NCBI RefSeq assembly: GCF_002163835.1
Contig: NZ_CP019331.1
Coordinates: forward strand, 3,235,573 to 3,299,572
Length of the DNA: 64,000 nt
Reading direction: 5' to 3'
Source of the DNA: Polaribacter sp. SA4-10
GTDB taxonomy: Bacteria; Bacteroidota; Bacteroidia; Flavobacteriales; Flavobacteriaceae
The notes under the pieces were generated by a model. That model was given only the letters and a program-made list of their open reading frames with translations. It did no database searches and was not told the DNA's origin. Numbering within the stretch: position 1 is the stretch's first letter; every line of letters starts with the position of its first letter. Below are positions 17,847-26,979 of this stretch, in pieces. A program made the position numbers and the translations under genes.

Positions 17847-18384
17847 ACTTTTGTTCTATATAAACGGCGTCTTTTTTATGAGTTTCATTCCAAGTAACCA
17901 AAACTTTTTCTTCATTTATTGCGTCTACTTGTCGGCCTCTGTAATTAGGTTGTATTGGTAAATGTCTACTAAACCTTCTGTCTATTAATACCAACAATTC
18001 TATGTGTTCTGGTCTTCCGTAAGATTGAATTGCAGTTAAGGCGGCTCTAATACTTCTTCCAGAAAATAAAACATCATCTATGAGTACTACTTGTTTACCT
18101 TCAATTAAAAAGTCTATTTCTGTAGCAGTTGCTGCTAAAGGTGCATCACGTCTTCTAAAGTCATCTCTGTAAAAAGTAATGTCTAAAAAACCTAATTGTA
18201 AGTTTTTAATTTGGTATTCATTTTTTAATAAAGACGCTAGTCTAGTGGCTAAAAAAGAACCTCTAGGTTGTAAGCCAATTAACACAGTATTTGAAAAATC
18301 ATTGTGGTTTTCGATAAGCTGACAAGCTAGTCGATGCAGAATTATTTCAATATCTTTTGAGTTAAGTAATGTTTTTCTGCTCAT
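17845..18384 (-). CDS. pyrR: Bifunctional pyr operon regulator / uracil phosphoribosyltransferase PyrR
   Basis: A 179-residue phosphoribosyltransferase. VVLIDDVLFSGRSIRAAL (about residues 97-114) is the PRPP-binding motif, and RPRGSFLATRLAS-like and YRGRQVDAINEE segments are typical of PyrR. In Firmicutes PyrR binds pyr mRNA and attenuates transcription; here it directly precedes pyrB with a hairpin between them, so a regulatory role is plausible but RNA binding is not shown by the sequence. A TAnnTTTG box and an inverted repeat precede the start. Confidence 0.93.
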   Translation of the reverse strand: MSRKTLLNSKDIEIILHRLACQLIENHNDFSNTVLIGLQPRGSFLATRLASLLKNEYQIKNLQLGFLDITFYRDDFRRRDAPLAATATEIDFLIEGKQVVLIDDVLFSGRSIRAALTAIQSYGRPEHIELLVLIDRRFSRHLPIQPNYRGRQVDAINEEKVLVTWNETHKKDAVYIEQK

Positions 18385-18391
18385 TAGAAAC

Positions 18392-18431
18392 CTATCAAAT
18401 TAGGTTGATAGTTATTGAAAATCAAAATTAA
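18392..18431 (-). promoter_or_regulatory. pyrR promoter element and leader hairpin
   Basis: On the minus strand TAATTTTG (complement of 18424-18431) fits TAnnTTTG. Between it and the ATG lies the inverted repeat CTATCAA-N6-TTGATAG (18392-18411), which would form a hairpin in the leader, next to the start codon. Its role is unknown; possibly an autoregulatory site. Confidence 0.4.
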
Positions 18432-18574
18432 AGGAAATAAATGTATAACCAAAATTTATAAGGAGTAAATAAAGATAAATGTTGTTAATTAAATTGTTGA
18501 AAACAATTAACGTCAAATTAAAAGCGGCATAAGACTTGTAGTACCTTTAAAATAATAATTCAAATCTCATAGTT

Positions 18575-19945
18575 ATGTCTCTATTAAAATTTGAATCGAT
18601 GCTCAAAACCAACAATATTTATTTTTTTGATTTGGTAGAGTTTGAAGAAATTATAATTCATTATCTTGATGTAGGAAAGCACTCACTTGCCAAAAAAGCG
18701 GTAAAGTTGGGGCTAGAACAACACCCGGCTTCAGTAGATTTAAAACTACTGCAAGTTGAGTTGTATGTTTTTGAAGGTGAACTGGATAAGGCGTCAAAAT
18801 TATTAAAAAAAATAGCACTTATAGAGCCTAATAATGAAGAGGTTTTTATTCAGAAAGCAACTATTAATTCTAAAAAAGGAGACCATAAAGAAGCTGTTTT
18901 AGAGCTTCAAAAAGCGTTAACTTTTACAGATGATAAGCTAGATGTTTGGTCTTTATTAGGAATGGAATATTTGTATTTAGACGATTTTGAAAACGCCAGA
19001 TTATATTTTTCTAAGTGTATAGATGTCGATTTAGAAGATTATTCTGCGCTTTATAATGTTGTGTATTGCTTTGATATGGCAAAAGAACATGAAGAAGCAA
19101 TTAATTATTTAAATGTTTATGTTGATAAAAACCCTTATTGTGAAGTTGCTTGGCATCAATTAGGAAGACAATATTTTATTTTAAATAGGTTTAAAGAAGC
19201 ATTAACTTCTTTTGATTATTCAGTTTTAATTGATGAATCTTTTATTGGCGGATATTTAGAAAAAGCAAAAACTTTAGAACAATTAGAACGTTACCAAGAA
19301 GCTATCGATAATTATTTAATTACATTAGAATTAGATGATCCAACAGCATTTGCGTATTTAAGAATAGGTGAGTGTTATCAAAAAATTGATAAGTATGAAG
19401 CCGCTATTTCTTATTATAAAAAAGCGGTACATGAAGATCCCTTATTAGAAAAAGGTTGGGTGTTGTTAACTGACATGTATTTTAAACAAGAAAACTTCCA
19501 AAAAGCAGGTTATTATATTTCTAAAGCATTAAAAATTGATGATGATAATGCCTTGTATTGGAGAAAGTATTCAGAAATTAATTTAAAACTTAATTTTTTT
19601 GAGGAAACTGTAACTGGTTTTCAAAAATGTTTAGCTTTAAATGACGATTCTACTGAAATTTATATTGGCTTAACAGATATATTGTCTTTTTTAGGTGAAT
19701 TTGATGATGCAATAAATGTCTTAATAAAAGCAAAAAGAATTTATAAAGATTCTCCAGAAATAGAATACAGATTAGCAGGTTTGTTTTTTGTCTTAAACAA
19801 AGAAAAATATGCATTTGACCATTTAATAAGTGGGATGAAATTAGAGTATGAATGCAATTATATTTTAAAGGAATTATACCCAATAATGTATGATAATGAA
19901 AAAGTACAAAAACTTTTAAAGGATTATAAAAAAGCGATGGAGTAA
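18575..19945 (+). CDS. Tetratricopeptide-repeat protein
   Basis: A 456-residue soluble protein built almost wholly of TPR helix pairs (about eleven to twelve repeats, e.g. ALYNVVYCFDMAKEHEEAI and AYLRIGECYQKIDKYEAAI). No signal peptide or enzyme domain. TPR arrays are protein-binding scaffolds; the partner is unknown. It is transcribed alone, divergent from pyrR, and ends in a strong terminator. It is widespread in this position-independent form in Flavobacteriia (recollection). Confidence 0.88.
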   Translation: MSLLKFESMLKTNNIYFFDLVEFEEIIIHYLDVGKHSLAKKAVKLGLEQHPASVDLKLLQVELYVFEGELDKASKLLKKIALIEPNNEEVFIQKATINSKKGDHKEAVLELQKALTFTDDKLDVWSLLGMEYLYLDDFENARLYFSKCIDVDLEDYSALYNVVYCFDMAKEHEEAINYLNVYVDKNPYCEVAWHQLGRQYFILNRFKEALTSFDYSVLIDESFIGGYLEKAKTLEQLERYQEAIDNYLITLELDDPTAFAYLRIGECYQKIDKYEAAISYYKKAVHEDPLLEKGWVLLTDMYFKQENFQKAGYYISKALKIDDDNALYWRKYSEINLKLNFFEETVTGFQKCLALNDDSTEIYIGLTDILSFLGEFDDAINVLIKAKRIYKDSPEIEYRLAGLFFVLNKEKYAFDHLISGMKLEYECNYILKELYPIMYDNEKVQKLLKDYKKAME

Positions 19946-19978
19946 TTAGTACTTGTCATTTTTGTAAATAAATAAAAA

Positions 19979-20003
19979 GCCAAACTATTAATTTAGTTTG
20001 GCT
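19979..20003. terminator. Shared terminator between TPR gene and PLP enzyme gene
   Basis: GCCAAACTA pairs with TAGTTTGGC; flanked by AAAA upstream and TTTTTT downstream, so it can act for the plus-strand TPR gene and perhaps the convergent gene. Confidence 0.8.
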
Positions 20004-20062
20004 TTTTTACTTATGTCTTACCCTAATAATGAGTTATGATAACTCTCATCATCTACCAATTT

Positions 20063-21904
20063 TTAAATTGATTTAACAAAGTCTAAAAAAACTTTTTTAT
20101 GAAGTTCAATATCCATGTTAGATGAAAGTGATACACGGGCAATATAATCTTTGTCGCCCTCTTTAGTAGTTCCTTGAGTAGATGTTGCAGGAATCGTCCA
20201 ATAACATCCATTTAATTGTCCATAACTTACACAGTATTTACTTTCATTGGGAATTTCTGTAATCATTAGATTGATTAACTTATGATTTAGTGCTCTTTTA
20301 TAGGCTTCTTTTTCTTCAGGAGTATTCCCTTTTGTGGGAAGGTCTAATGAAAACACAGATGGAGTAAATCCTTTGTTTGCTAATTCTTCTGAAACAAAAT
20401 TGATTTTTGCTTCTGGTAAAGTTTTGGTAATGAAGTTTACAAATTCACGTGTATTGGTATAAGCATCAATTATTCTTTGATTCATAGAAGGCAATTGCTT
20501 CGCTAAAATTTCATATTGAAGATCTGTAGCCTCGTTATCGCAAAGGATTAGATGCTTTTCTATTTTTTCAATCAAAGCTTCTGTGTTTTTATTTCCTACA
20601 CAGTAACCAGCTGTACATAAACCGCCACTTGGAAATTTTGATCCGCTTGCAAATGAAATAGTCCTAACTGTTGATAGGATTTCACCTTCACCTAAAAAGT
20701 GTACATTCGGACAAAATGTTTGATCTAAAATAAAAACGGGATCTATTGCCATTTCACCTGTTGCAGTTTTACGCTTTTTACTTAAAACATTTTTTAATTG
20801 TAATAAATCTGGAACTTCAACTCTAGGATTTGTAGGGATTTCAGCGATAATATAAGGAATAGCATCTTCTATTGCAATTTTGTCTAAAACAGTATCAATG
20901 CTTTTATTCATATCATTACCACCATCAACTGGTAAATCCACTATTTCAACATTATCAATACAAGCAGCAACTCTTCGTGCTTGATCATTTGTTCCGCCAT
21001 AACAATTTGGAGGAACAATAATTTTAATAGCCTTTCCTTTGTGATTTTCTAGAGCATCGTCAATTAATCCCATCAAAATAGCATATTGAACGGATAGTCC
21101 ACAAGAAGCTACAAGTGCTTTTGTAGTTGTTCCTGTAATCTCATTAATTGAATCTAAGACACGTTTTTTGTAGGGCTCAATATTAGTATTCGTAACAAAA
21201 GGAGTCTTTTCTGTTAGTGCTTTTAAGGCAGCAAGAGAGTTAGCCGGTGTCATTGCAATAGATTCTCTTCTTCTTACATGCTGAATGTCTGAGATATACG
21301 TTTCATTTTGTTCACCGTTTATTAATAAAACACTTCCAAAATTAGCCTGAATATTGATAAAAAAATCTACGTTTGAGTTAAGGTTCGTTGCAGAAATATC
21401 TTTGCGTTGTGAAATGAAAATAGTACTTCCTTCAAACGTGTAAACCTCCTCAATATTTTTAACTTTTTTTAAATCAAACTTATAGCCATAAACTTTCTTT
21501 AAAATTTCAGCATCAAAAGAACTTGGTAACTCATCTGTAAAAACGATTTGGGTATTTTTATTATCAAATAGATTTTTTCTCAGAATAGCCAAAATAGGAA
21601 TCGTTTTTGATGAAAAACTGATTACATTTTTTGGATTTAGATTGTTAAACTTAGCGATAGTCCATTCTAGAATACAAGATAATGGATGACCTAATCGAAT
21701 ATAGTCGTAAGCAGTTGGTAATTCACTTAGCGCTGATGTTTCAGTATTATTGTCATTAAACAAGACTTCAAACTGATCTAAGAATTCAGTTTTAGCCAGT
21801 TTTTCATCATAAATGTCTAATCGATGAGTTGTTAGACGCAACCAGTCAGTTGGCATATTTTCTAATACACCTTTAATATAATTTAGCATTTTGTTCTTCA
21901 CCAT
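20063..21904 (-). CDS. PLP-dependent enzyme of the Cys/Met-metabolism fold, two-part
   Basis: About 613 residues from the preferred ATG at 21904 (MVKNKMLNYIK). The C-terminal ~400 residues look like a fold-type-I PLP enzyme related to cystathionine gamma-synthases: SFASGSKFPSGGLC holds the likely Schiff-base lysine and VFILDQTFCPNVHF the cofactor-contacting aspartate. The first ~200 residues (LGHPLSCILEWTIAKFN, VISFSSKTIPILAIL) resemble a degenerate or extra substrate domain. An open frame extends back to 22009, but a TATATTTG promoter box lies inside that extension, so the longer start is rejected. Substrate unknown; no sulfur-pathway genes adjoin. Confidence 0.75.
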   Translation of the reverse strand: MVKNKMLNYIKGVLENMPTDWLRLTTHRLDIYDEKLAKTEFLDQFEVLFNDNNTETSALSELPTAYDYIRLGHPLSCILEWTIAKFNNLNPKNVISFSSKTIPILAILRKNLFDNKNTQIVFTDELPSSFDAEILKKVYGYKFDLKKVKNIEEVYTFEGSTIFISQRKDISATNLNSNVDFFINIQANFGSVLLINGEQNETYISDIQHVRRRESIAMTPANSLAALKALTEKTPFVTNTNIEPYKKRVLDSINEITGTTTKALVASCGLSVQYAILMGLIDDALENHKGKAIKIIVPPNCYGGTNDQARRVAACIDNVEIVDLPVDGGNDMNKSIDTVLDKIAIEDAIPYIIAEIPTNPRVEVPDLLQLKNVLSKKRKTATGEMAIDPVFILDQTFCPNVHFLGEGEILSTVRTISFASGSKFPSGGLCTAGYCVGNKNTEALIEKIEKHLILCDNEATDLQYEILAKQLPSMNQRIIDAYTNTREFVNFITKTLPEAKINFVSEELANKGFTPSVFSLDLPTKGNTPEEKEAYKRALNHKLINLMITEIPNESKYCVSYGQLNGCYWTIPATSTQGTTKEGDKDYIARVSLSSNMDIELHKKVFLDFVKSI

Positions 21905-21928
21905 AATATTAACCTTTAGATAAGACCA

Positions 21929-21936
21929 CAAATATA
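21929..21936 (-). promoter_or_regulatory. -7 promoter element (TATATTTG) of the PLP enzyme gene
   Basis: Exact match to TAnnTTTG on the minus strand, 24 bp before the ATG at 21904. It decides the start, since the longer open frame would place the promoter inside the coding region. Confidence 0.55.
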
Positions 21937-22156
21937 TTGAATCGATATGTTTTAAACGAATTAGAAGATGTTTTGTTGAATTGTGTCTATCGTTAATAGG
22001 GGTATTCAACTTTTCAACATTTTATAATTGTAGTTACTAAAAAAAAGTTGAGTACAAGTCACCAAGTTATCAGCAAATAAGCGAATTAAAAAAGGAGACT
22101 TCAATTTTTGTTCAAATTTCTATTATCTTCGTTTTTTAAAAAAAATAGAACTTAAG

Positions 22157-23080
22157 ATGAGTAGAAGCATTAAAGATTATTTAGTTATTGGCTTAAAAGG
22201 AATGGCAATGGGTGCAGCAGACCTAGTTCCGGGTGTTTCTGGAGGTACAATTGCATTTATTTCTGGTATTTATGAAGAGCTTTTAGGTTCTATTAGTAAT
22301 GTGAATTTTGGCTTGCTAAAAACGTTAAAAAAAGAGGGATTTAAAGTTGCTTGGAAAGAAGTAAATGGTAATTTTTTATTGTCACTTTTTATAGGGATAT
22401 TTATAAGTATTGTTTCTTTAGCTAAAGCGATAAAATTCTTATTAGAAAATGAACCCGTTTTATTATGGTCTTTCTTTTTTGGTTTGGTATTAGCTAGTAT
22501 TATTTACATTGCTAAACAAATAACAAAATGGAATTCTATTGCTATTTTAGTGCTCGTTTTAGGTGCTTTTTTAGCGTATTATATAACTACTTTAAATCCT
22601 TTAGTCTCAGAAAATTCTTCACTATTTTTTATGTTTATAGCTGGTACTATTGCAATTTGTGCAATGATTTTACCAGGTATTTCTGGCGCCTTTATATTAG
22701 TTCTTTTAGGAGCTTATAAACCTGTTTTAGCAGCTGTAAATGATAGAGATTATAAAACAATTGCCGCAGTAGGTTTAGGGGCAATAATAGGGTTGCTTAC
22801 TTTTTCTAAAGTTTTAAAATGGCTTTTTGCTCATTATAAAAATTATACATTGGCAGTGTTAACTGGTTTTATAATTGGTTCTTTAAATAAAATTTGGCCA
22901 TGGAAAGAAACATTAACGTGGCGTACAAATTCTCATGGAGTAGAAGTACCTTTTAATCAACAAAGTGTTTCTCCTTTTTCTTTTGATGGAGATGCACAAT
23001 TTACCATGGCAATTATACTTTCTATTGTAGGTTTTGGTCTTATTTTATTGATGGAAAAATTAGCGTTTAAAAAACAGTAG
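22157..23080 (+). CDS. DUF368 membrane protein (PopT-like undecaprenyl-phosphate translocase), copy 1
   Basis: A 307-residue inner-membrane protein with about eight to nine membrane segments. The two family signatures are GAADLVPGVSGGTIAFISG (residues 18-36) and ILPGISGAFILVLLGAY in the second half, an internal-repeat arrangement with re-entrant loops. DUF368 proteins (PopT) were recently shown to return undecaprenyl phosphate across the membrane for cell-wall synthesis. It is followed with no gap by a second DUF368 gene (stop then ATG) and then aroE. Confidence 0.92.
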   Translation: MSRSIKDYLVIGLKGMAMGAADLVPGVSGGTIAFISGIYEELLGSISNVNFGLLKTLKKEGFKVAWKEVNGNFLLSLFIGIFISIVSLAKAIKFLLENEPVLLWSFFFGLVLASIIYIAKQITKWNSIAILVLVLGAFLAYYITTLNPLVSENSSLFFMFIAGTIAICAMILPGISGAFILVLLGAYKPVLAAVNDRDYKTIAAVGLGAIIGLLTFSKVLKWLFAHYKNYTLAVLTGFIIGSLNKIWPWKETLTWRTNSHGVEVPFNQQSVSPFSFDGDAQFTMAIILSIVGFGLILLMEKLAFKKQ

Positions 23081-24088
23081 ATGCACCAAGAAAGAACTTT
23101 TTTACAGAAAATTAATCTTTTTTTTAAAGGTTTAGCAATGGGAGCTGCAAATAAAGTTCCTGGTGTTTCTGGTGGAACGGTTTCTTTTGTTTTAGGTTTT
23201 TATGAAGAATTAATTTATTCTTTTAGAAAAGTAAACCTTAAAGCATTTAAACTTCTTTTAAATGGCCGATTTAGAAGCTTTTTTAAATATACAAATGCAT
23301 CCTTTTTAACATTGATAATGACTGGAAGTGTGTTCAGTTATTTTAGTATTTCTTTAGTTTTAGATTATTTCTTAGAAAATTATGAGCTCTATGTTTGGAG
23401 TTGGTTTTTTGGAATGATAATAGGCTCGATTTATTATATAGGAAAAGATTTTGGAGATTGGAATACTAAAAATATTATTTCATTAATAGTTGGAGCTTCA
23501 ATAGGATTAGGAATTAGTTTTTTAACGCCTGCAAGAGAAAATGATAACCTCTGGTTTGTCTTTGTCTGTGGAATTATAGGTGTGTCTGGTATGACATTGC
23601 CAGGTCTTTCGGGGTCGTTTATCTTAATTTTATTAGGCAATTATGTACTGCTTTTAGTAGATTCTGTAAATGTGTTGTTTAATGTAACAACAAGTGTTTT
23701 GTCTGGAGATTTTGACGTTTTATCAGATCCCGTAAAAATTAGGTATTTAAAAATAATTACAGTTTTTACAGTAGGTTCAGCATTTGGATTAGTATCTATT
23801 TCTCATGTTTTGGGATATGTTCTAAAAAGGTGGCATCAAATTGTAACAGCAATTATTATTGGTTTTATTACAGGTTCTTTAGGAATTGTTTGGCCTTGGA
23901 AAAAAGCTATTTATTTAACAGAGAATTCAAGTTTTCTGTTTGATAAAAAAGGAAATAAAATAGTTGAAAACTATGAGCGTTTTATTCCAGATTTTTCAAA
24001 CCCAGAAACAGGGTTGGCTATATTATTTGTTTTTATAGGTGTTGGTTTAATTTTGATAATAGATTATTATGGGAGAAAGAAAAAATAA
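23081..24088 (+). CDS. DUF368 membrane protein (PopT-like), copy 2
   Basis: A 335-residue paralogue of the preceding protein, with the same signatures GAANKVPGVSGGTVSFVLG (about 20-38) and TLPGLSGSFILILLGNY. It has an extra ~30 residues between the later membrane segments (LFNVTTSVLSGDFDV). The start codon directly follows the stop of copy 1, and its end overlaps aroE by 20 bp. The two copies have clearly diverged, so the pair may form a heterodimer or serve different carriers (inference). Confidence 0.92.
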   Translation: MHQERTFLQKINLFFKGLAMGAANKVPGVSGGTVSFVLGFYEELIYSFRKVNLKAFKLLLNGRFRSFFKYTNASFLTLIMTGSVFSYFSISLVLDYFLENYELYVWSWFFGMIIGSIYYIGKDFGDWNTKNIISLIVGASIGLGISFLTPARENDNLWFVFVCGIIGVSGMTLPGLSGSFILILLGNYVLLLVDSVNVLFNVTTSVLSGDFDVLSDPVKIRYLKIITVFTVGSAFGLVSISHVLGYVLKRWHQIVTAIIIGFITGSLGIVWPWKKAIYLTENSSFLFDKKGNKIVENYERFIPDFSNPETGLAILFVFIGVGLILIIDYYGRKKK

Positions 24089-24821
24089 AGTTTTTGGTCT
24101 TTTAGGAAAAGACATATCATATTCATTTTCTCGTGGATATTTTACTCAAAAATTTAAAGAATTAGGTTTTGATAACCTAAAATATGTCAATTTTGATATT
24201 CCTAAGATAGAAGATTTCCCTTCAATAATAGAAAATAATGAAGGAGTAAATGGAATTAATGTTACCATTCCTTATAAAGAAGCTGTAATTCCCTTTTTAG
24301 ATAAAATTGATAAAACAGCCAAAGAAATTGGTGCTGTAAATACGATTAAATTTACAAAGAGAGGAAACTTAAAAGGATATAATACAGATGTTTTTGGTTT
24401 TGAAAACTCCTTAAAACCCTTGCTAAAAAAACATCATAAAAGAGCCTTAATTTTAGGAACTGGTGGCGCTTCAAAGGCGATTGCTTACGCACTTAAAAAG
24501 AATGATATCAAATTTAGGTTTGTATCTCGTAATCCAAATAAAAAGAAAGAAATTTCTTATGAAAGTTTGTCTAAAGAATTGTTAGAGAAATATCATGTTA
24601 TTATAAACTGTACTCCAATTGGTACTTCGCCAGATATTCATAAATCACCAAATATTCCGTATGAATTCTTGTCTAGTCAACATCTTCTGTATGATTTAAT
24701 TTATAATCCAGAAGTCTCTACTTTTTTATCAAAAGGAAAAGAAAAAGGCGCAACAATAAAAAACGGATTAGAAATGTTAGAACTTCAAGCAGAAGAATCT
24801 TGGAGAATTTGGAATAGTTAA
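24069..24821 (+). CDS. aroE: Shikimate dehydrogenase
   Basis: A 250-residue NADPH-dependent enzyme of aromatic amino acid synthesis (3-dehydroshikimate to shikimate). Substrate-binding residues are seen in YSFSRGYF near 16, NVTIPYKEAV near 63 and GAVNTI near 85; GTGGASKAI near 131 is the NADP loop; NCTPIGTSP and the late GLEMLELQAEESW are typical. The ATG lies inside the preceding DUF368 gene (20-bp overlap), so it is the third gene of that operon. Confidence 0.95.
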   Translation: MGERKNKVFGLLGKDISYSFSRGYFTQKFKELGFDNLKYVNFDIPKIEDFPSIIENNEGVNGINVTIPYKEAVIPFLDKIDKTAKEIGAVNTIKFTKRGNLKGYNTDVFGFENSLKPLLKKHHKRALILGTGGASKAIAYALKKNDIKFRFVSRNPNKKKEISYESLSKELLEKYHVIINCTPIGTSPDIHKSPNIPYEFLSSQHLLYDLIYNPEVSTFLSKGKEKGATIKNGLEMLELQAEESWRIWNS

Positions 24822-24919
24822 TTTGCTTTCTTCCTTTTATTTAATGTTTAAGACTTGTGACTTTTGTTAGATGTCTGTATCTTTATAGACTAATAATACG
24901 GACCTTAAACATTGTAGAT

Positions 24920-26908
24920 ATGTTAGATGAAAATGAAAAGCAAGCTGAAAACGCTAAGGAAATTGAAGCAGAAGTTGTAAAAGATGATGCAAAGAAAGTA
25001 GAACAACAAGATACTTCTGAGGAAGCTATTGTAGATGAAACTTCTGAAATAATTGAAGAAACTGTCATTGAAGAAACTGTCATTGAAGAAGCTAAAAAAG
25101 TTGAGGTTTCTGAAGATGAAAAAGTAGATGAAACTACTGAGGCAATTGATGCCATAGAGAAGTCTGTTGCAGAAAGTGCTGAAAAAGAAGAGGATAAAGA
25201 AGAAGATTCTAGTGTAGACTATACTTCATTATCATTAGAAGAATTAGTTTCTGAACTTCATAAGACACTTTCTAATAACCCTCCACAAAAGGTAAAATCT
25301 CAAGTTGATGCTATTAAAAATGCTTTTAACAAACAGTTTGGTACTTTAATAGCAGAAAAGAAAGCGGTGTTTTTAGCAGAAGGAGGAGATTCAATAGATT
25401 TTCAATTTTCTAGTCCTATTAAAACAGAGTATAATAAATTACTTTCTGAGCATAAAAAACAGAGAGATGCTTATTATGGTGATTTAGAAAAGCAACTTAA
25501 AGAAAATTTAGAAAAAAGACTTGTTGTAATAGAAAACTTAAAAAACCTTATACAAGATGCAGATACTGCAACAATGTATAAAGATTTTAAAGTATTACAA
25601 GATGCTTGGCGTGCAATTGGACCTGTTTCTAAAACGCGTTATAATGACACTTGGAAAACCTATCATCATCATGTAGAACGTTTTTATGATTTACTACATT
25701 TAAGTAATGATTTTAGAGATTTAGATTTTAAACATAATTTAGAAGAAAAACTTAAAATTATAGAAAAAGCAGAAGCGCTTGCAGAAGATGCAGATGTAAA
25801 TCTTGCTTTTAAAGAATTACAAGACTTACATAAAGTTTGGAAAGAAGATATTGGCCCAGTTTCTCAAGAAATGCGAGAAGAGGTTTGGCAAAAATTTAGT
25901 GCAGCAACTAAGAAAATTCATGATAAAAGACATGATCATTTTAGAGAGATGCGTTCTAAATATCAAGAAATTATTGATGTTAAATTAGCTGTTGTTGCAG
26001 AAATTAATGCATTTGATACTTCTGGTAATAAAACACATAATGATTGGCAAAAAAGCATTAAAGATATAGAAGTTCTAAGACAGAAATATTTTAATGCAGG
26101 AAAATTGCCTTATGCTAAAAGCGAAGAAGTTTGGCAGCAATTTAAAGGCGCTACAAAAAAGTTTAATAGTGCAAAAAATGTTTTTTATAAGCAGGAAAAA
26201 GGGGATCAGCAAGACAATTTAAAAAATAAAATTGCTTTAATTGAATTGGCAGAGTCTTTAAGAGAAAGTGAGGATTGGGAGTTGGCAACAAATACCATGA
26301 AAAAAGTACAAGCAGATTGGAAAAAAATAGGGCATGTTCCTCGTAAATTTTCTGATGATATTTGGAAACGCTTTAAAGCGGCTTGTAATCATTATTTTGA
26401 TCGTTATCACCAAGAAAAAAATGCTGTTAGTAAAGAACAACAAGATATTGTTGATTCTAAAAAAGAATTTTTAGAATCTTTAAAACAAGAATTAGAACCA
26501 ACAAAAGATATTGTTTTAGGAGCTATTAATAAATGGAAAGAGCTTGGAAGATTACCAAGAAATGTTAGACATTTAGAAGATAAGTTTAATAAGCAAATAG
26601 ATAGAATGTTAGATGGTTTGTCTTTAGATAAGAAAGAAGTTTCTATGCTAAAGTTTACAAATACAGTTGATAGTTTAGCAGCAGATAATGATGTTAGAAA
26701 ATTAGATTCTGAACAAATGTTTGTTAGAAAAAAGATAGATGAGGTGGTAAGGGAGATTCAACAGTTAGAAAATAATTTAGGGTTTTTCTCAAACGCTAAA
26801 GCTGATAACCCTTTAGTCTTAAATGTGAGAAATCAAGTGAATGCTTTTAAAGAAGATTTAACTATTTGGAAAGAAAAGTTAAGTTACTTAAAGAAATTGG
26901 ATTACTAA
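24920..26908 (+). CDS. DUF349 repeat protein
   Basis: About 662 residues from the ATG at 24920 (MLDENEKQAENAKE). The first ~110 residues are very acidic and contain 15-bp tandem repeats in the DNA (25052-25093, unit ATTGAAGAAACTGTC). The rest is a string of about five to six DUF349 helical repeats, each with a tryptophan and an IGPVS/IGHVP motif (e.g. DAWRAIGPVSKTRYNDTW). Function of the family is unknown; the fold is a coiled-coil-like bundle. The frame is open 21 codons further back, but those codons are not protein-like. Ends with a strong shared terminator. Confidence 0.88.
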   Translation: MLDENEKQAENAKEIEAEVVKDDAKKVEQQDTSEEAIVDETSEIIEETVIEETVIEEAKKVEVSEDEKVDETTEAIDAIEKSVAESAEKEEDKEEDSSVDYTSLSLEELVSELHKTLSNNPPQKVKSQVDAIKNAFNKQFGTLIAEKKAVFLAEGGDSIDFQFSSPIKTEYNKLLSEHKKQRDAYYGDLEKQLKENLEKRLVVIENLKNLIQDADTATMYKDFKVLQDAWRAIGPVSKTRYNDTWKTYHHHVERFYDLLHLSNDFRDLDFKHNLEEKLKIIEKAEALAEDADVNLAFKELQDLHKVWKEDIGPVSQEMREEVWQKFSAATKKIHDKRHDHFREMRSKYQEIIDVKLAVVAEINAFDTSGNKTHNDWQKSIKDIEVLRQKYFNAGKLPYAKSEEVWQQFKGATKKFNSAKNVFYKQEKGDQQDNLKNKIALIELAESLRESEDWELATNTMKKVQADWKKIGHVPRKFSDDIWKRFKAACNHYFDRYHQEKNAVSKEQQDIVDSKKEFLESLKQELEPTKDIVLGAINKWKELGRLPRNVRHLEDKFNKQIDRMLDGLSLDKKEVSMLKFTNTVDSLAADNDVRKLDSEQMFVRKKIDEVVREIQQLENNLGFFSNAKADNPLVLNVRNQVNAFKEDLTIWKEKLSYLKKLDY

Positions 26909-26931
26909 TTTCAAATAATGTGTATAAAAAA

Positions 26932-26952
26932 ACTCGAAGCTAAGCTTCGAGT
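26932..26952. terminator. Bidirectional terminator between DUF349 and zinc-ribbon-like genes
   Basis: ACTCGAAGC pairs with GCTTCGAGT around a three-base loop, with A run before and T run after, serving both convergent genes. Confidence 0.85.
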
Positions 26953-26979
26953 TTTTTTTATGTTTATAATTTATTAAGA

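Noticed and set aside
21905..22009. N-terminal extension of the PLP enzyme (about 35 codons)
   Set aside because: It contains an exact TATATTTG promoter box close to the next in-frame ATG and its translation is not protein-like.
24857..24919. Upstream start of the DUF349 gene
   Set aside because: Extension TFVRCLYLYRLIIRTLNIVD is unlike the acidic N-terminus and the ATG at 24920 is well placed.
25052..25093. Tandem 15-bp repeats as a phase-variation site
   Set aside because: The unit is a multiple of three and lies in a flexible acidic region, so copy-number change would not switch the gene off.
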